From: an uncultured Bacteroidales bacterium
GTDB lineage: Bacteria; Bacteroidota; Bacteroidia; Bacteroidales; UBA932
Assembly: GCA_944326315.1 (NCBI GenBank)
Contig: CALVDP010000022.1
Coordinates: forward strand, 1 to 35,970
Length of the DNA: 35,970 nucleotides
Reading direction: 5' to 3'
Shown: piece by piece, positions 7,204-16,526 of the stretch
Layout: every line of letters begins with the position of its first letter
Numbering within the stretch: the stretch's first letter is position 1
Notes under the pieces: model-generated
The model's input: only the letters and a program-made list of their open reading frames with translations
What the model was told of the DNA's origin: nothing
Databases searched by the model: none
Position numbers and translations under genes: made by a program

Positions 7204-8457
7204 ATGCAACAGAGTATTGATACTTACGATTTTTCAGGAAAGAAAGCTATCGTAAGGGTGGACTTCAATGTTCCGCTCAATGAAAAGTTCGAGATTACCG
7301 ATGACACCCGAATCAGGGCTGCCATCCCTACTTTGAAGAAGGTCCTTGAAAAAGGAGGCGCACTTATCATAATGTCGCATCTCGGCCGTCCGAAGGGCGT
7401 TTCAGAGAAATTTTCTCTCAAGCATATCCTCGGAAGGCTCGAAGAGCTTCTCGGTGTGCCGGTGAAATTCGCTGACGACTGCATGAATGCAGATGACAAG
7501 GTGGCTGCCCTCAAGCCGGGCGAAGTCCTTGTGCTTGAAAACCTCCGCTTCTACGCAGAAGAGGAAGGGAAGCCGAGAGGACTTGCAGAGGATGCTTCTG
7601 ACGACGAGAAGAAGGCCGCCAAGGCAGCTCTCAAGGAAAGCCAGAAGAAGTTTGTGGCCAAGCTCGCTTCTTATGCCGACTGCTATATCAACGATGCGTT
7701 CGGTACAGCCCACAGGGCACATGCTTCTACAGCGCTTATTGCCGAATATTTCCCTGAGGACAAGATGTTCGGCTATGTGATGGAAGGCGAGATCAAGGCT
7801 ATCGACCGTGTGCTCAAGACTCCGGAGCATCCTGTGACTGCCATCATCGGCGGCGCCAAGGTGTCATCCAAGATCGGTATCATCGAGCATCTTTTCGATG
7901 TCGTGGGCAATATGATTATCGGCGGAGGTATGGTATATACCTTCATCAAGGCACAGGGCGGCAAGATCGGTAACTCTCTCTGCGAGGATGATCAGCAGCA
8001 GCTTGCCCTTGATACCATCAAGAAGGCAGAAGAGAAAGGCGTAAAGCTTTATCTTTCAAAGGAAGTTGTCATTGCAGACGCATTCTCCAACGATGCCAAC
8101 ACCAAGATCTGCCGCAACGATGAGATTCCTGACGGCTGGGAGGGAGTAGATGCTGCTCCGAGCACTCTTGCAGCATGGGAGGATGTCATCATGAAATCCA
8201 AGACCATCCTTTGGAACGGACCTGTAGGCGTATTCGAGATACCTGCATTTGCCAAGGGTACAAACAAGGTCGCAGAGATGCTTGCCAAGGCTACGGAGAA
8301 CGGTGCGTTCACCCTTGTCGGCGGCGGTGACTCAGTGGCTGCTGTCACCCAGATGGGCTATGCAAACAAGGTAAGCTACGTGTCTACAGGCGGCGGCGCC
8401 ATGCTTGAGTATCTTGAGGGCAAGGAGCTTCCTGGTATTGCTGCTATCCGCAAGTAA
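7204..8457 (+). CDS. pgk: Phosphoglycerate kinase
   Basis: A 417-residue cytoplasmic glycolytic enzyme that makes ATP and 3-phosphoglycerate from 1,3-bisphosphoglycerate and ADP. The N-terminal signature [12 protein letters not shown] (about 14-25), the substrate-binding M-S-H-L-G-R-P-K-G (about 58-66), the [11 protein letters not shown] hinge strand and the nucleotide-binding G-G-G-D-S-V-A-A near the C-terminus are all present. Length is normal. It is a single-gene unit, with its own promoter and a strong terminator about 100 bases after the stop. Codon use is the GC-richer style of highly expressed genes here. Confidence 0.98.
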   Translation: MQQSIDTYDFSGKKAIVRVDFNVPLNEKFEITDDTRIRAAIPTLKKVLEKGGALIIMSHLGRPKGVSEKFSLKHILGRLEELLGVPVKFADDCMNADDKVAALKPGEVLVLENLRFYAEEEGKPRGLAEDASDDEKKAAKAALKESQKKFVAKLASYADCYINDAFGTAHRAHASTALIAEYFPEDKMFGYVMEGEIKAIDRVLKTPEHPVTAIIGGAKVSSKIGIIEHLFDVVGNMIIGGGMVYTFIKAQGGKIGNSLCEDDQQQLALDTIKKAEEKGVKLYLSKEVVIADAFSNDANTKICRNDEIPDGWEGVDAAPSTLAAWEDVIMKSKTILWNGPVGVFEIPAFAKGTNKVAEMLAKATENGAFTLVGGGDSVAAVTQMGYANKVSYVSTGGGAMLEYLEGKELPGIAAIRK

Positions 8458-8556
8458 TTCCATTTGCCGGAAATATTATTATAAGAAGATGGTGGTTCTG
8501 AGATTAATGTGCTACACAAAAGTTAAACGGATTAAAATAAGGAATCATCAATTGTT

Positions 8557-8590
8557 AAAGAGTTCGGTATTGTACCGGACTCTTTATTTT
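8557..8590 (+). terminator. Rho-independent terminator after pgk
   Basis: Stem AAAGAGTTCGGT (8557-8568) pairs with ACCGGACTCTTT (8574-8585), 12 pairs with one T.G wobble and loop ATTGT, followed by ATTTTT. The rest of 8458-8809 holds no gene; an isolated TATCTTTG at 8676-8683 has no partner -33 box. Confidence 0.85.
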
Positions 8591-8715
8591 TAATCTCAGT
8601 TGGATGCGGTCGTAATAATGAAATGCATTCTTCCTTTATATTCCATAATGGCAACGTATATAATAGGATGAACAATATCTTTGAATACACTTAGCCTCTC
8701 AGTATAGCCCTGTTT

Positions 8716-8788
8716 CTTTTTTGACATAACATACCCCGAAAGTTGGACAAAAAACTTTCGGGGTGCAAGTCATAATAGCTTTTTTGAC
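8716..8788. repeat. 11-bp perfect hairpin framed by 10-bp direct repeats
   Basis: CCCCGAAAGTT (8734-8744) and AACTTTCGGGG (8753-8763) form a perfect 11-bp stem with an 8-base loop. On either side stands the exact 10-mer CTTTTTTGAC (8716-8725 and 8779-8788). The arm plus GGACA resembles the CCCC-n-AAAGTTxGACA ends of IS3-family (IS150-like) insertion sequences, so this may be an insertion-sequence relic. It could also terminate the leftward lipoprotein operon, although no good T-run follows the stem on that strand. Confidence 0.45.
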
Positions 8789-8809
8789 CGTTACGATGAT
8801 GTAGCTTGG

Positions 8810-10207
8810 TCAAAGTTCTGCGCCGATTTTTCCTCCAGTAGTCGAAGCTGTTGCAGACTTCGATGATGGAGAATATCCGAACGTATAGACTTTGCCAAGT
8901 TCTATACCAACGATTCCATCTTCATCCACAAACCATTCTTGGCCTACATATGTCTCGTCTGGGGCATCAGGATTGGACATATACAAGTCAATGAAATCAT
9001 AATGGATTGGAGCCGGATTGTCAAAAGCCAGTATTTCACTGAAATTGTTTTCAAATTTCAGTTTTCCATGTTCCAAAAGATACTGTCCCTCTTCAGAGAG
9101 TTCTGTAGGAGCAAGAGCGGTTTCCGGATACTTATTGTAAAGAGCTGTCATTTCTTCCGTATTAAAGACATTGTTATTACGGATAATAATATCCATACCT
9201 GAGATGTCAGTCTCCTCGTCTGCGTTCATAATATTCCAGAACACATCGTCATACTCAGTGGTCTGCGTTACAGAATCGAATTCGATAGCGGTTGCTGCAT
9301 TACGAAAGCCAACGTTCGCGAAAATATTGTTTTCGATCAGAGCCGAAGCCGGTCTTGCAATTTCGGGCACAGTACCGTCATTATAGAATGTGCTCTGGCT
9401 CATTACAAGCCTTTTAACTTGGGCTCCATCAAATCTGACTATGGCTCCAAAATTATTATATACCAAACAGTTATTAATAAGGACCGTATCTGTATCCATT
9501 TTACGCAAGTCAATCAGACGTCCGTTTGAACTGGCATTGTAGGCCATATTCCTGAATGTCGAATTTCTGAGATATATCTTCGAACCTGTGTTCTGGACAT
9601 AAATGAAAAAATTGTGGCAGTAGTCGGCAAAACAACTGTCGAGCGTAAGCCGCAAATTTTCACCATCTATACGAAGCATCCTTTGCTGGTCGACACCTGT
9701 CATTGCTTCTTTTCCGAGAAAATACAGCCCCTCAAAATGTACGTTCGCCTCAAGCCTTATCATATCCGCATTTATGTTTCCTGTCTCATCGGCAAGAATT
9801 TGGATAATAGGCATAGGACCTTCGGAATCGAAAGCTTTTACGGTAACATCATTCTTTATTACCCATTTGCCTTCACAATAGTAATGTCCGCCGTTTTCAA
9901 GCAAGAACACATTACTGCATTGTACTTCTTCACCAGTCGCTGTGACGGAGATTGTTTTGTCTGCACAATTTTCTATCGCATTCAGCAGTCCGTTTACCCT
10001 GTCCACACCATTATCCATCTGGACCAGGACAGAGCCGTCTTCATAAATACAAAGTCCGTTTTCGAATACAGGATCTTCTGTCTCTGGGCCATCGGGCCCT
10101 GGAATTTCATCAACAGGATTGTCCGTAACAGGATCGTCTGTAGTACATCCGATGCATACAAGCATTGCTGCAGCCATCAGACCACACATGAATTTTACAG
10201 TTTTCAT
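8810..10207 (-). CDS. Right-handed beta-helix lipoprotein (PUL surface protein)
   Basis: A 465-residue predicted lipoprotein. The signal peptide ends in L-V-C-I-G-C with the lipidated Cys at residue 21, followed by a flexible Asp/Pro/Glu-rich linker (about 22-47). The body is made of short beta-strand rungs with asparagine ladders (for example I-Y-L-R-N-S-T-F-R-N and L-I-N-N-C-L-V-Y-N-N), as in parallel beta-helix proteins of the DUF4957/DUF5123 type common in Bacteroidota glycan loci. It may bind the polysaccharide or be a beta-helix lyase; I see no catalytic signature that decides. It is the last gene of the four-gene leftward operon, 20 bases after the phosphatase. Confidence 0.75.
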   Translation of the reverse strand: MKTVKFMCGLMAAAMLVCIGCTTDDPVTDNPVDEIPGPDGPETEDPVFENGLCIYEDGSVLVQMDNGVDRVNGLLNAIENCADKTISVTATGEEVQCSNVFLLENGGHYYCEGKWVIKNDVTVKAFDSEGPMPIIQILADETGNINADMIRLEANVHFEGLYFLGKEAMTGVDQQRMLRIDGENLRLTLDSCFADYCHNFFIYVQNTGSKIYLRNSTFRNMAYNASSNGRLIDLRKMDTDTVLINNCLVYNNFGAIVRFDGAQVKRLVMSQSTFYNDGTVPEIARPASALIENNIFANVGFRNAATAIEFDSVTQTTEYDDVFWNIMNADEETDISGMDIIIRNNNVFNTEEMTALYNKYPETALAPTELSEEGQYLLEHGKLKFENNFSEILAFDNPAPIHYDFIDLYMSNPDAPDETYVGQEWFVDEDGIVGIELGKVYTFGYSPSSKSATASTTGGKIGAEL

Positions 10208-10227
10208 ACAATGAATGATTAATTTGG

Positions 10228-11451
10228 TTAGTATGTAAGTAAATTTCCGTCCAAGATTATTTTTGAAGGAATTTCAGTGTTGTCGTACCATCCGGTAAAT
10301 CTCTCTGCACCTTTTCCGACAGCGAAAACAGGAACAGGCATCGCTGTATGGCTTTCTCCACTCCAACCGACATTTGAGGCTTTGTTGAGTTCCGAATTCG
10401 TCCCGTCATCCAGAATATCCTTTTTCCCGGCTTCTGACCAAGAATCCGAAAGTCTTTCCCAGTCTATGTTATTGCCATTTCCGCACCCGAGAGCCAATCC
10501 CCCTGTCTCATGATCGGCGGTCACGACTATCAATGTTTCTTCCGGATGGGCAAGATAAAAACGATAGGCAGCTTTCACAGCCGCGTCCAGTTCCATAACT
10601 TTTTCCGTCAGGGCCATAGTCCTGTTATGATGACCTGCCCAGTCTATAGTTCCTCCCTCTGCCATTATAAAAAAAGGTTCGTCATCTCCAGAAAAACGAG
10701 ATATGGCAGTCTGGACCATATCAGCAAGGGATATCTCACTGTCTTCCGTATGTTTCACGATATAATCCCTATTGCCGGACTTTCTGTTATCGTCCTGACA
10801 CAATATGAGTTTGTCGCATTTCTCCACTCTTTCATAATCGCCCATACCATAGCACACTTTATATCCCCGACGGTCCAGCACTTCATCGATATTCTGCAGA
10901 TTCTTGTCTTTCCCGTTGAAATCCTTGAAACCGTCACCTGCAAAAAAATCGAAACCGCTTTCCGGTATCTGCAGGCTGATTTCATAATAGTCATGTCTGG
11001 AATCGGCATTGGCATAAAATGATGCCGGTGTAGCATGGTTGACAGGTCCGTTGCTTATGATACCTATCCGGTATCCATTGTCTTTCAGAATATATGGGAA
11101 TGCTTTAAGATCCTTACCATCAGGTGTCCTGCCCAAGATAGAATTGTTTGTCTTGTGTCCCGTGGCCAAGGCTGTTCCAGCAGCGGAAGAACACGTTATG
11201 TTTCTGTTTGCAGAATAGGTAGTAATCATCCCTGTATAAGGAAATTTTGTAAACGACAGCCTTCCGGTCCCTCCGAGTTCGTCTTCTGTCCACGCTAACC
11301 ATGATTCGGCGGCATATACTTGTGCCGGTCCCATACCATCACCTATGAACAGGAAAATGTACTTTGCCGGCATTGTGTCTTCCTGTATTTTACCGCAGCC
11401 ATGTAACGTGCATGCTATCAAGACCATGCATAGATAAACAAAATTTTTCAT
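10228..11451 (-). CDS. Alkaline phosphatase family lipoprotein
   Basis: A 407-residue PhoA-superfamily phosphomonoesterase, predicted to be lipid-anchored at Cys19 (L-H-G-C). Metal-site motifs are complete: G-D-G-M-G (Asp38), A-E-G-G-T-I-D-W-A-G-H-H (Glu, Asp and His ligands), T-A-D-H-E-T-G-G and the C-terminal S-H-T. The nucleophile segment reads C-S-S-A-A-G-T-A-L-A-T-G, so the serine (about residue 88) is kept while the preceding Asp of E. coli PhoA is Cys. Place inside the glycan operon (17 bases after the receptor gene, 20 before the beta-helix gene) suggests it removes phosphate from the imported glycan or its fragments rather than serving general phosphate supply. Confidence 0.9.
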   Translation of the reverse strand: MKNFVYLCMVLIACTLHGCGKIQEDTMPAKYIFLFIGDGMGPAQVYAAESWLAWTEDELGGTGRLSFTKFPYTGMITTYSANRNITCSSAAGTALATGHKTNNSILGRTPDGKDLKAFPYILKDNGYRIGIISNGPVNHATPASFYANADSRHDYYEISLQIPESGFDFFAGDGFKDFNGKDKNLQNIDEVLDRRGYKVCYGMGDYERVEKCDKLILCQDDNRKSGNRDYIVKHTEDSEISLADMVQTAISRFSGDDEPFFIMAEGGTIDWAGHHNRTMALTEKVMELDAAVKAAYRFYLAHPEETLIVVTADHETGGLALGCGNGNNIDWERLSDSWSEAGKKDILDDGTNSELNKASNVGWSGESHTAMPVPVFAVGKGAERFTGWYDNTEIPSKIILDGNLLTY

Positions 11452-11468
11452 ATCATTATGTGGCTAAA

Positions 11469-14408
11469 TCAGAATATGTTGTACTTCAACCCAATATATG
11501 CGCATGTACCATAGTACTCAGTCCGTACGGGGTAGTCTGTAATATAGCGGGCTTTCCTATCTACGGCGAAATTCATGTTCGACCAACTTGCATATACTGC
11601 AAGATGCTTGTTTATGGTATATTTGAACTGGGAGTCCAGTTTTATGAAAGGTTTGGTTATTTCCTTGTCTGCAGCATCCGACCTTTGTTGTGGAGTAACC
11701 AGTACCCCGTCCTGGTAATTGCATGACACCCTCACTGAAAACTTCTTGTAATCATATCCGATAGAAGTATTGAAGAGATAAGTAGGCTGGTCTATGAGCC
11801 GGTCTTCATAATAGGTATCGTTGTTTACCTGTACAAACGGGGCTTCTCCCGGCACTGTCCCGTAATCAGGATTTGCAGCTCTGGAAAGAGTCGTGGTATG
11901 GTACTTCATATTGGAATCCATCAGTGTAAAGTTCGCCGTAATTACGAATCCTTTCAGAAAATTGTCGAGATTATGAAGCAGTAGCTGGGCTTCGAGTTCA
12001 ATTCCACGAATCGTAGCTCTTGTAGGACTGTTAAGAGGATAAGTGACCACATAGCCTGCATACGAATCATCAATACCGAAATACGAAGGATCCGTATCAG
12101 TATCACGTAGTACCGCAGCTGTACGGGTATATATGAAATTTTTTATGTCCTTGTAAAATCCGCTTATTGTGAAAAGGCCCCAGTTGTCAGGATAAAACGA
12201 TACTGTCAGATCATAGTTCCGTGACAGGGCAGGCTTCAGATTGGTCCTGCTCCAGTCGATTGTATTGGAACTTGGTTTTATTATTGTCCGTGGCGACAGA
12301 AGATTATAGTCCGGGCGGGAGAGGGTCTCAGTGTATGCAAGCCTTATGTCCATCCAAGGCGCAGGCTTGACTTTCAGATGAATCTGAGGCAACCAGTAGC
12401 CGAAATGCTCGGAATCAGAATCCGCCTCGTACGAATACTGCTGCTCATTTGATTCATCATCGTTGACATTGGAACCGCTGTATCCGGTGTACCGCAGGTA
12501 AGACCAGTCATATCTGACTCCCGGAATGAATGTGACCCAGTCTCCGATGTTGAGTTCTGCCATGACATATCCGGCATAGATTTCCTCATGACCGGTATAA
12601 TCGTTTTCCATGGTCTCCGAAAGTAATTTGTAATACATGTACCCGTTGGCATCATAGAAATGTCTCATCTTTTCATCATCGAGTGCAAAACGGAAGTTGC
12701 AGTTTGGATACAGACCCCTGAGAAAATTTCCGGTATTCCTGTAGTGTTGGTCAAGAAAATAGTCAATTCCTATGTTCCTGCCGTCTGCCATGCTTGAATG
12801 GGTCAGTTCCGGCATGTTTATGAATGCCTGGTTATATGCTTCGGATAAATCGAAACGTCTGTAATATGATGACAGTTCGGCGGAGCGGTCTTTCATCCTG
12901 AACTTTCCTCCTGCCTTAACATAGCCGCTGACATGCCTGCCTATAGCGAAAGGATATTTCCAGTCAAGCCATGCGCTTATCTCCCTCTCATTCGTCTTTT
13001 CTGTTTCATTCTGTCCATTATAAAGATACCATTTCGCAATATCATCCTCAGTAACATGTTCCGGTGCTATGGCGTCATATGGAGGAAGCGTCTCAATTAT
13101 GGAGATGTCTGTGGTGAATGGCGTGTTCATGCGGAATTCCAACTGGTTACTCCACGGAGTTCTCATCCACGCACTGCTGTGGCCAGCTCCGATCTCAATC
13201 AACGACCCGGCAAGGTTGAGTTCGGCTTTAAGTATATTGGAAAGATTCGATGTTCCTGAATTAAGATCAGTCTGCCGATATCTGAGGCGGGAGCCATCAA
13301 GATTATAGTTCTTGGACCTGTTATCCCTGTCTCTTCCCATATTGCTGAATATGTTCGAGAATTTCAATCTGACCCTGTCAGATATGTTCCAGTCGAAATT
13401 CAGATTTATATTGTACCGTGTACGGACTTCAAGGTTGGATTGAATGCTGGTCGTAGTCAGCCATGGACGTGTATAGTCATAACCCGGAGTCGGAGTACTG
13501 CCGTTAACATTGTAGCTCGCGCTGAAGGTGTCGTTACTCCTGTCCGTCCGGTCGAATGCGGCAGCGAGAATAATACCCAGACGATCTTGAAAGAAACGGT
13601 TGCTTGCGGTCAAGCCGATTTTATACCTTCCTATATTGTTTATCTGCGAATGATATCCTGTTTCACCGGCCACTGCAAGCCTCAATCCATAAGGTGCATC
13701 CTTCATGATAAGATTTACTGTTCCACCGAGCCCGTCGGCATCTTTATCTGCTGTATTTGCCTTCATCACTTCCACACCTGCCACCATGTCCGGCGATATC
13801 ATGTTCAGGTCAGTACTTCTGTCAGAAGAACTTGTGGACGGTGCACTCATCCCGTTTATGGCCACAGTATTGTATTTCGGCGCAAGTCCTCGTATTATTA
13901 TCTTCTGACCTTCACCGCCGTCACGCTGTATCATCAGACCGGGAAGACGACCTATGGCGTCAGCTACATTGACATCCGGGAGTTCATTCAGTTTCTCCTC
14001 CGATACTGCATTGATTATTCCGGCAGCGTTTATCTGGCTGTTGATAGCTGCAGCCTGGCCTTTTGCCTGAGCACTCACTACGACCCCATCAAGAACCTCA
14101 CTGTCGGAATACAACGTGATATTGAACGTCCTTACCTGATTCGGAGACAATTCTATTTCGTATTCCCCCGACTTGTACCCAAGGAACTCGCAACATACCG
14201 TGATTTTGCCGGCAGGGACGGAAATATTATAATTTCCATTGGCATCGGCTATCGTCCCTGTAGCCGTGCCCTTGACATAGACATAAGCGCCTACGAGGAA
14301 ATCGTTCATATCCCCGTCCTTGACTGTACCTGCAAGCGTTGCATTCTGAGCATGGCAGAATACCATGCACAAAAGTGTCATAAGAAATGTGGTCAGTGTC
14401 TTTTTCAT
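11469..14408 (-). CDS. TonB-dependent outer-membrane receptor (TonB-Xanth-Caul-like)
   Basis: A 979-residue receptor. A signal peptide (residues 1-20, ending C-H-A-Q) precedes a carboxypeptidase-regulatory-like domain (about 24-105). The plug domain (about 130-240) has E-L-P-D-V-N-V-A-D-A-I-G-R-L-P-G and R-D-G-G-E-G-Q-K-I-I-I-R-G-L. A 22-strand barrel ends in the usual C-terminal aromatic (Y-N-I-F). The plug pattern is that of TonB-Xanth-Caul receptors, which import oligosaccharides without a SusD partner, and no susD gene is present here. It lies between the lyase and phosphatase genes with 21- and 17-base gaps. Confidence 0.93.
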   Translation of the reverse strand: MKKTLTTFLMTLLCMVFCHAQNATLAGTVKDGDMNDFLVGAYVYVKGTATGTIADANGNYNISVPAGKITVCCEFLGYKSGEYEIELSPNQVRTFNITLYSDSEVLDGVVVSAQAKGQAAAINSQINAAGIINAVSEEKLNELPDVNVADAIGRLPGLMIQRDGGEGQKIIIRGLAPKYNTVAINGMSAPSTSSSDRSTDLNMISPDMVAGVEVMKANTADKDADGLGGTVNLIMKDAPYGLRLAVAGETGYHSQINNIGRYKIGLTASNRFFQDRLGIILAAAFDRTDRSNDTFSASYNVNGSTPTPGYDYTRPWLTTTSIQSNLEVRTRYNINLNFDWNISDRVRLKFSNIFSNMGRDRDNRSKNYNLDGSRLRYRQTDLNSGTSNLSNILKAELNLAGSLIEIGAGHSSAWMRTPWSNQLEFRMNTPFTTDISIIETLPPYDAIAPEHVTEDDIAKWYLYNGQNETEKTNEREISAWLDWKYPFAIGRHVSGYVKAGGKFRMKDRSAELSSYYRRFDLSEAYNQAFINMPELTHSSMADGRNIGIDYFLDQHYRNTGNFLRGLYPNCNFRFALDDEKMRHFYDANGYMYYKLLSETMENDYTGHEEIYAGYVMAELNIGDWVTFIPGVRYDWSYLRYTGYSGSNVNDDESNEQQYSYEADSDSEHFGYWLPQIHLKVKPAPWMDIRLAYTETLSRPDYNLLSPRTIIKPSSNTIDWSRTNLKPALSRNYDLTVSFYPDNWGLFTISGFYKDIKNFIYTRTAAVLRDTDTDPSYFGIDDSYAGYVVTYPLNSPTRATIRGIELEAQLLLHNLDNFLKGFVITANFTLMDSNMKYHTTTLSRAANPDYGTVPGEAPFVQVNNDTYYEDRLIDQPTYLFNTSIGYDYKKFSVRVSCNYQDGVLVTPQQRSDAADKEITKPFIKLDSQFKYTINKHLAVYASWSNMNFAVDRKARYITDYPVRTEYYGTCAYIGLKYNIF

Positions 14409-14429
14409 AAAATCAATAATATGTGGTTA

Positions 14430-16343
14430 CTACCATTCTTCTATATTTCCGGTTTTTCGCCAGTAATTTGTCCTGACTCCAGGAGGATACATCGTTATGG
14501 TAAATGCATATTTCCTGTCACCTGACAGGACAGTACTGAAACCTATCATGACTGTTCCGGGATTAGGCGCATCATAGTAATGAGGTGGATCTGTCGGATA
14601 AGTTTCAAGCTTTATTCCTGGACCTTCCGCTTTTACCAGAAGACTGTCTCCATTCATTGTCAGTAATGCTGTCCGGTCGTCTACAAGCGTAACATCTGAC
14701 GGTGTCAGGGCGGCCCACCTGATTTTAATGTCTGTACCGGAGGTGTTTATCTCATCCCGCACGATGAAATGGTTGTCATCCACTATGGCTATCCCCCTGA
14801 CATACTTATCAACAAGACCTCCTTGGATATCGGTCAGATCAGTAGCTGCATAGACAAAACCTTCTCTGTCTCCGTACTTGCCGATTATGGCTGTAGGCTC
14901 AACCCGTTGCAATGAATCCTCGAATATAATCTGGTTGTGGGAGTACATTCCGACCCTGAAAGGTTTCCATCTTGGAGAATATTGGGACCTCTCGAAAAGG
15001 TCTATACCTTCTTTTTCCAGCGAATTGTAATCTTGGTTACCCAGGTCCTTGAACCATTCATTATTACCCATATACATAACGAAACTACCTATATCCATGT
15101 GTGCATGCCCGGTATTACAGGATCCGCCTTTAAGTCCGGCAAAAATTTCATCGTTACCACCGAAATGATTACGGAGTAATGCGACAGGTGTTTCACCCTG
15201 CCCGACAAAGATCCGTTTCTCAGGAGCTGGATTGTCTCCGATACAGTTCTCTGGAGCCCACACGAGAATAGACGGAAGCAGGCGGAAAGTAAAAAGGGAA
15301 TCTCCTTTACCGGCCTCTTTTAGATATCTTATTCTTTCTGCCTCACCGTATAAAAGGGACAGATCGTCATTGACGCCAGCCATCCAGAACAGCGGAATAC
15401 ACAGTTTGTTTTCCCAGACATTGCAGTCAGAATATGCAAAACACCCGAAATCCTGGGTTGTCATGTGCGCCATATAATAGCCAGAATTCATGAATGCTTT
15501 GTCATTCTGAAGCAGGAGTTCCAAATTTGTAGCCTTGTTTACGATATCTGCAAGCATAACAAGGAAATTAGTCCCATAATTCCAGTACATGTAGCCTTCT
15601 GGATAATTCCCGTCTGGACGGTATTCGGCCAAAGAGTTTTCTTGTGCGGACTTCACAGACCTGGCAATTATCGATGACGCCAGTTCGGGACAATCTTCAT
15701 ATACAGCAACGGCACCGCATACCATTCCCATATTGCATACTGCATTCCAGTTATTCCTCTTCTTCATCCAATGCAGATTTTCAGGATGGTCCGTCATTTC
15801 CGGTACCGACTCCTTAAGACCTTTGGTGATAATTGCTTTCCTTACTACTGACTTCGTCTCCTCATCAAGAAATCCGTAAAGCCAATCGTACCCTATGGCC
15901 ACGGCAGCTGTCATCTCCGCCACATCCAGGAAATGAGAAGGATTCCAGTCTGGGAAAGCACATACATCAAGCATAACCTTTTCAGCTTGCCGCGCAAAAT
16001 GTTCATCTCCTGTCATCCTGTAGCTGTAAGACAGATAATAGATCTGCTTCAATGCACTTCTTGACACAGAAAGAAGCCGTTTACCAGTCTTTACATACTC
16101 AAGAGTCGGATACTCCAGCATTTTTCTGCTGTTTTCCAAAATGGCTTCATGGACTTCCTGGAGAAATCCGCCTGCCTCGACTTTCTGTCGGACCTTGCCC
16201 TCCTCCCCTTTCAGAAGCAGAATGCGCGGATGTCCGCATACGACATGAGCCGGCAGTGTCCCGGAATTATCAGCCGATATGGGCATGGCATTCGTCATGG
16301 ACAGAAGTGCCGCAATATTCAGAAAAATCAACAAACGCTTCAT
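14430..16343 (-). CDS. Heparinase II/III-family polysaccharide lyase
   Basis: A 637-residue secreted protein. After a signal peptide (M-K-R-L-L-I-F-L-N-I...) comes H-P-R-I-L-L, then an alpha/alpha toroid domain (about 40-370) with N-N-W-N-A-V-C-N-M-G and Y-P-E-G-Y-M-Y-W-N-Y-G. A heparinase II/III C-terminal beta-sandwich follows, with G-H-A-H-M-D-I-G-S-F at 412-421. The Asn, Tyr and His positions fit lyases that cleave uronic-acid polysaccharides by beta-elimination; the exact PL family and substrate cannot be read. ATG 16343 is preferred over the longer frame to 16451 because it begins the signal peptide. It is the first gene of the leftward operon, divergent from GH88/105. Confidence 0.85.
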   Translation of the reverse strand: MKRLLIFLNIAALLSMTNAMPISADNSGTLPAHVVCGHPRILLLKGEEGKVRQKVEAGGFLQEVHEAILENSRKMLEYPTLEYVKTGKRLLSVSRSALKQIYYLSYSYRMTGDEHFARQAEKVMLDVCAFPDWNPSHFLDVAEMTAAVAIGYDWLYGFLDEETKSVVRKAIITKGLKESVPEMTDHPENLHWMKKRNNWNAVCNMGMVCGAVAVYEDCPELASSIIARSVKSAQENSLAEYRPDGNYPEGYMYWNYGTNFLVMLADIVNKATNLELLLQNDKAFMNSGYYMAHMTTQDFGCFAYSDCNVWENKLCIPLFWMAGVNDDLSLLYGEAERIRYLKEAGKGDSLFTFRLLPSILVWAPENCIGDNPAPEKRIFVGQGETPVALLRNHFGGNDEIFAGLKGGSCNTGHAHMDIGSFVMYMGNNEWFKDLGNQDYNSLEKEGIDLFERSQYSPRWKPFRVGMYSHNQIIFEDSLQRVEPTAIIGKYGDREGFVYAATDLTDIQGGLVDKYVRGIAIVDDNHFIVRDEINTSGTDIKIRWAALTPSDVTLVDDRTALLTMNGDSLLVKAEGPGIKLETYPTDPPHYYDAPNPGTVMIGFSTVLSGDRKYAFTITMYPPGVRTNYWRKTGNIEEW

Positions 16344-16364
16344 CTTCGTTACATTTTCTTTTAT

Positions 16365-16396
16365 GCAAAGCAATAAAATTATTCCATTGCTTATGC
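16365..16396. promoter_or_regulatory. Candidate operator in the divergent PUL promoter region
   Basis: AGCAAT (16369-16374) and ATTGCT (16386-16391) form an inverted repeat spaced by 11 bases, within an imperfect longer one (GCAAAGCAAT against GCATAAGCAAT). It lies 26 bases upstream of the lyase start and overlaps a near-consensus minus-strand -7 box (TTGCTTTG). Neither divergent gene has a good -33 box, consistent with activator-dependent promoters, possibly driven by the adjacent HTCS regulator. Confidence 0.3.
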
Positions 16397-16526
16397 TGGC
16401 TTCCTGACGTTTGGATTCGTTTTGAACAATACAGCAAAACCAATGGGACATACAGAAAAGTCACGATACTGGAGCCTTGTTAATATTGCATTGTATACGA
16501 TATGTCAAACAAAAAATGAGATAAAC

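Noticed and set aside
8734-8763. Hairpin as terminator of the leftward glycan operon
   Set aside because: Stem is perfect but not followed by a T-run on that strand; kept as a repeat instead.
13440-14525. 361-codon plus-strand frame opposite the TonB receptor gene
   Set aside because: Antisense shadow; Cys/His/Tyr-rich composition and no recognisable domain, while the receptor motifs on the minus strand are unambiguous.
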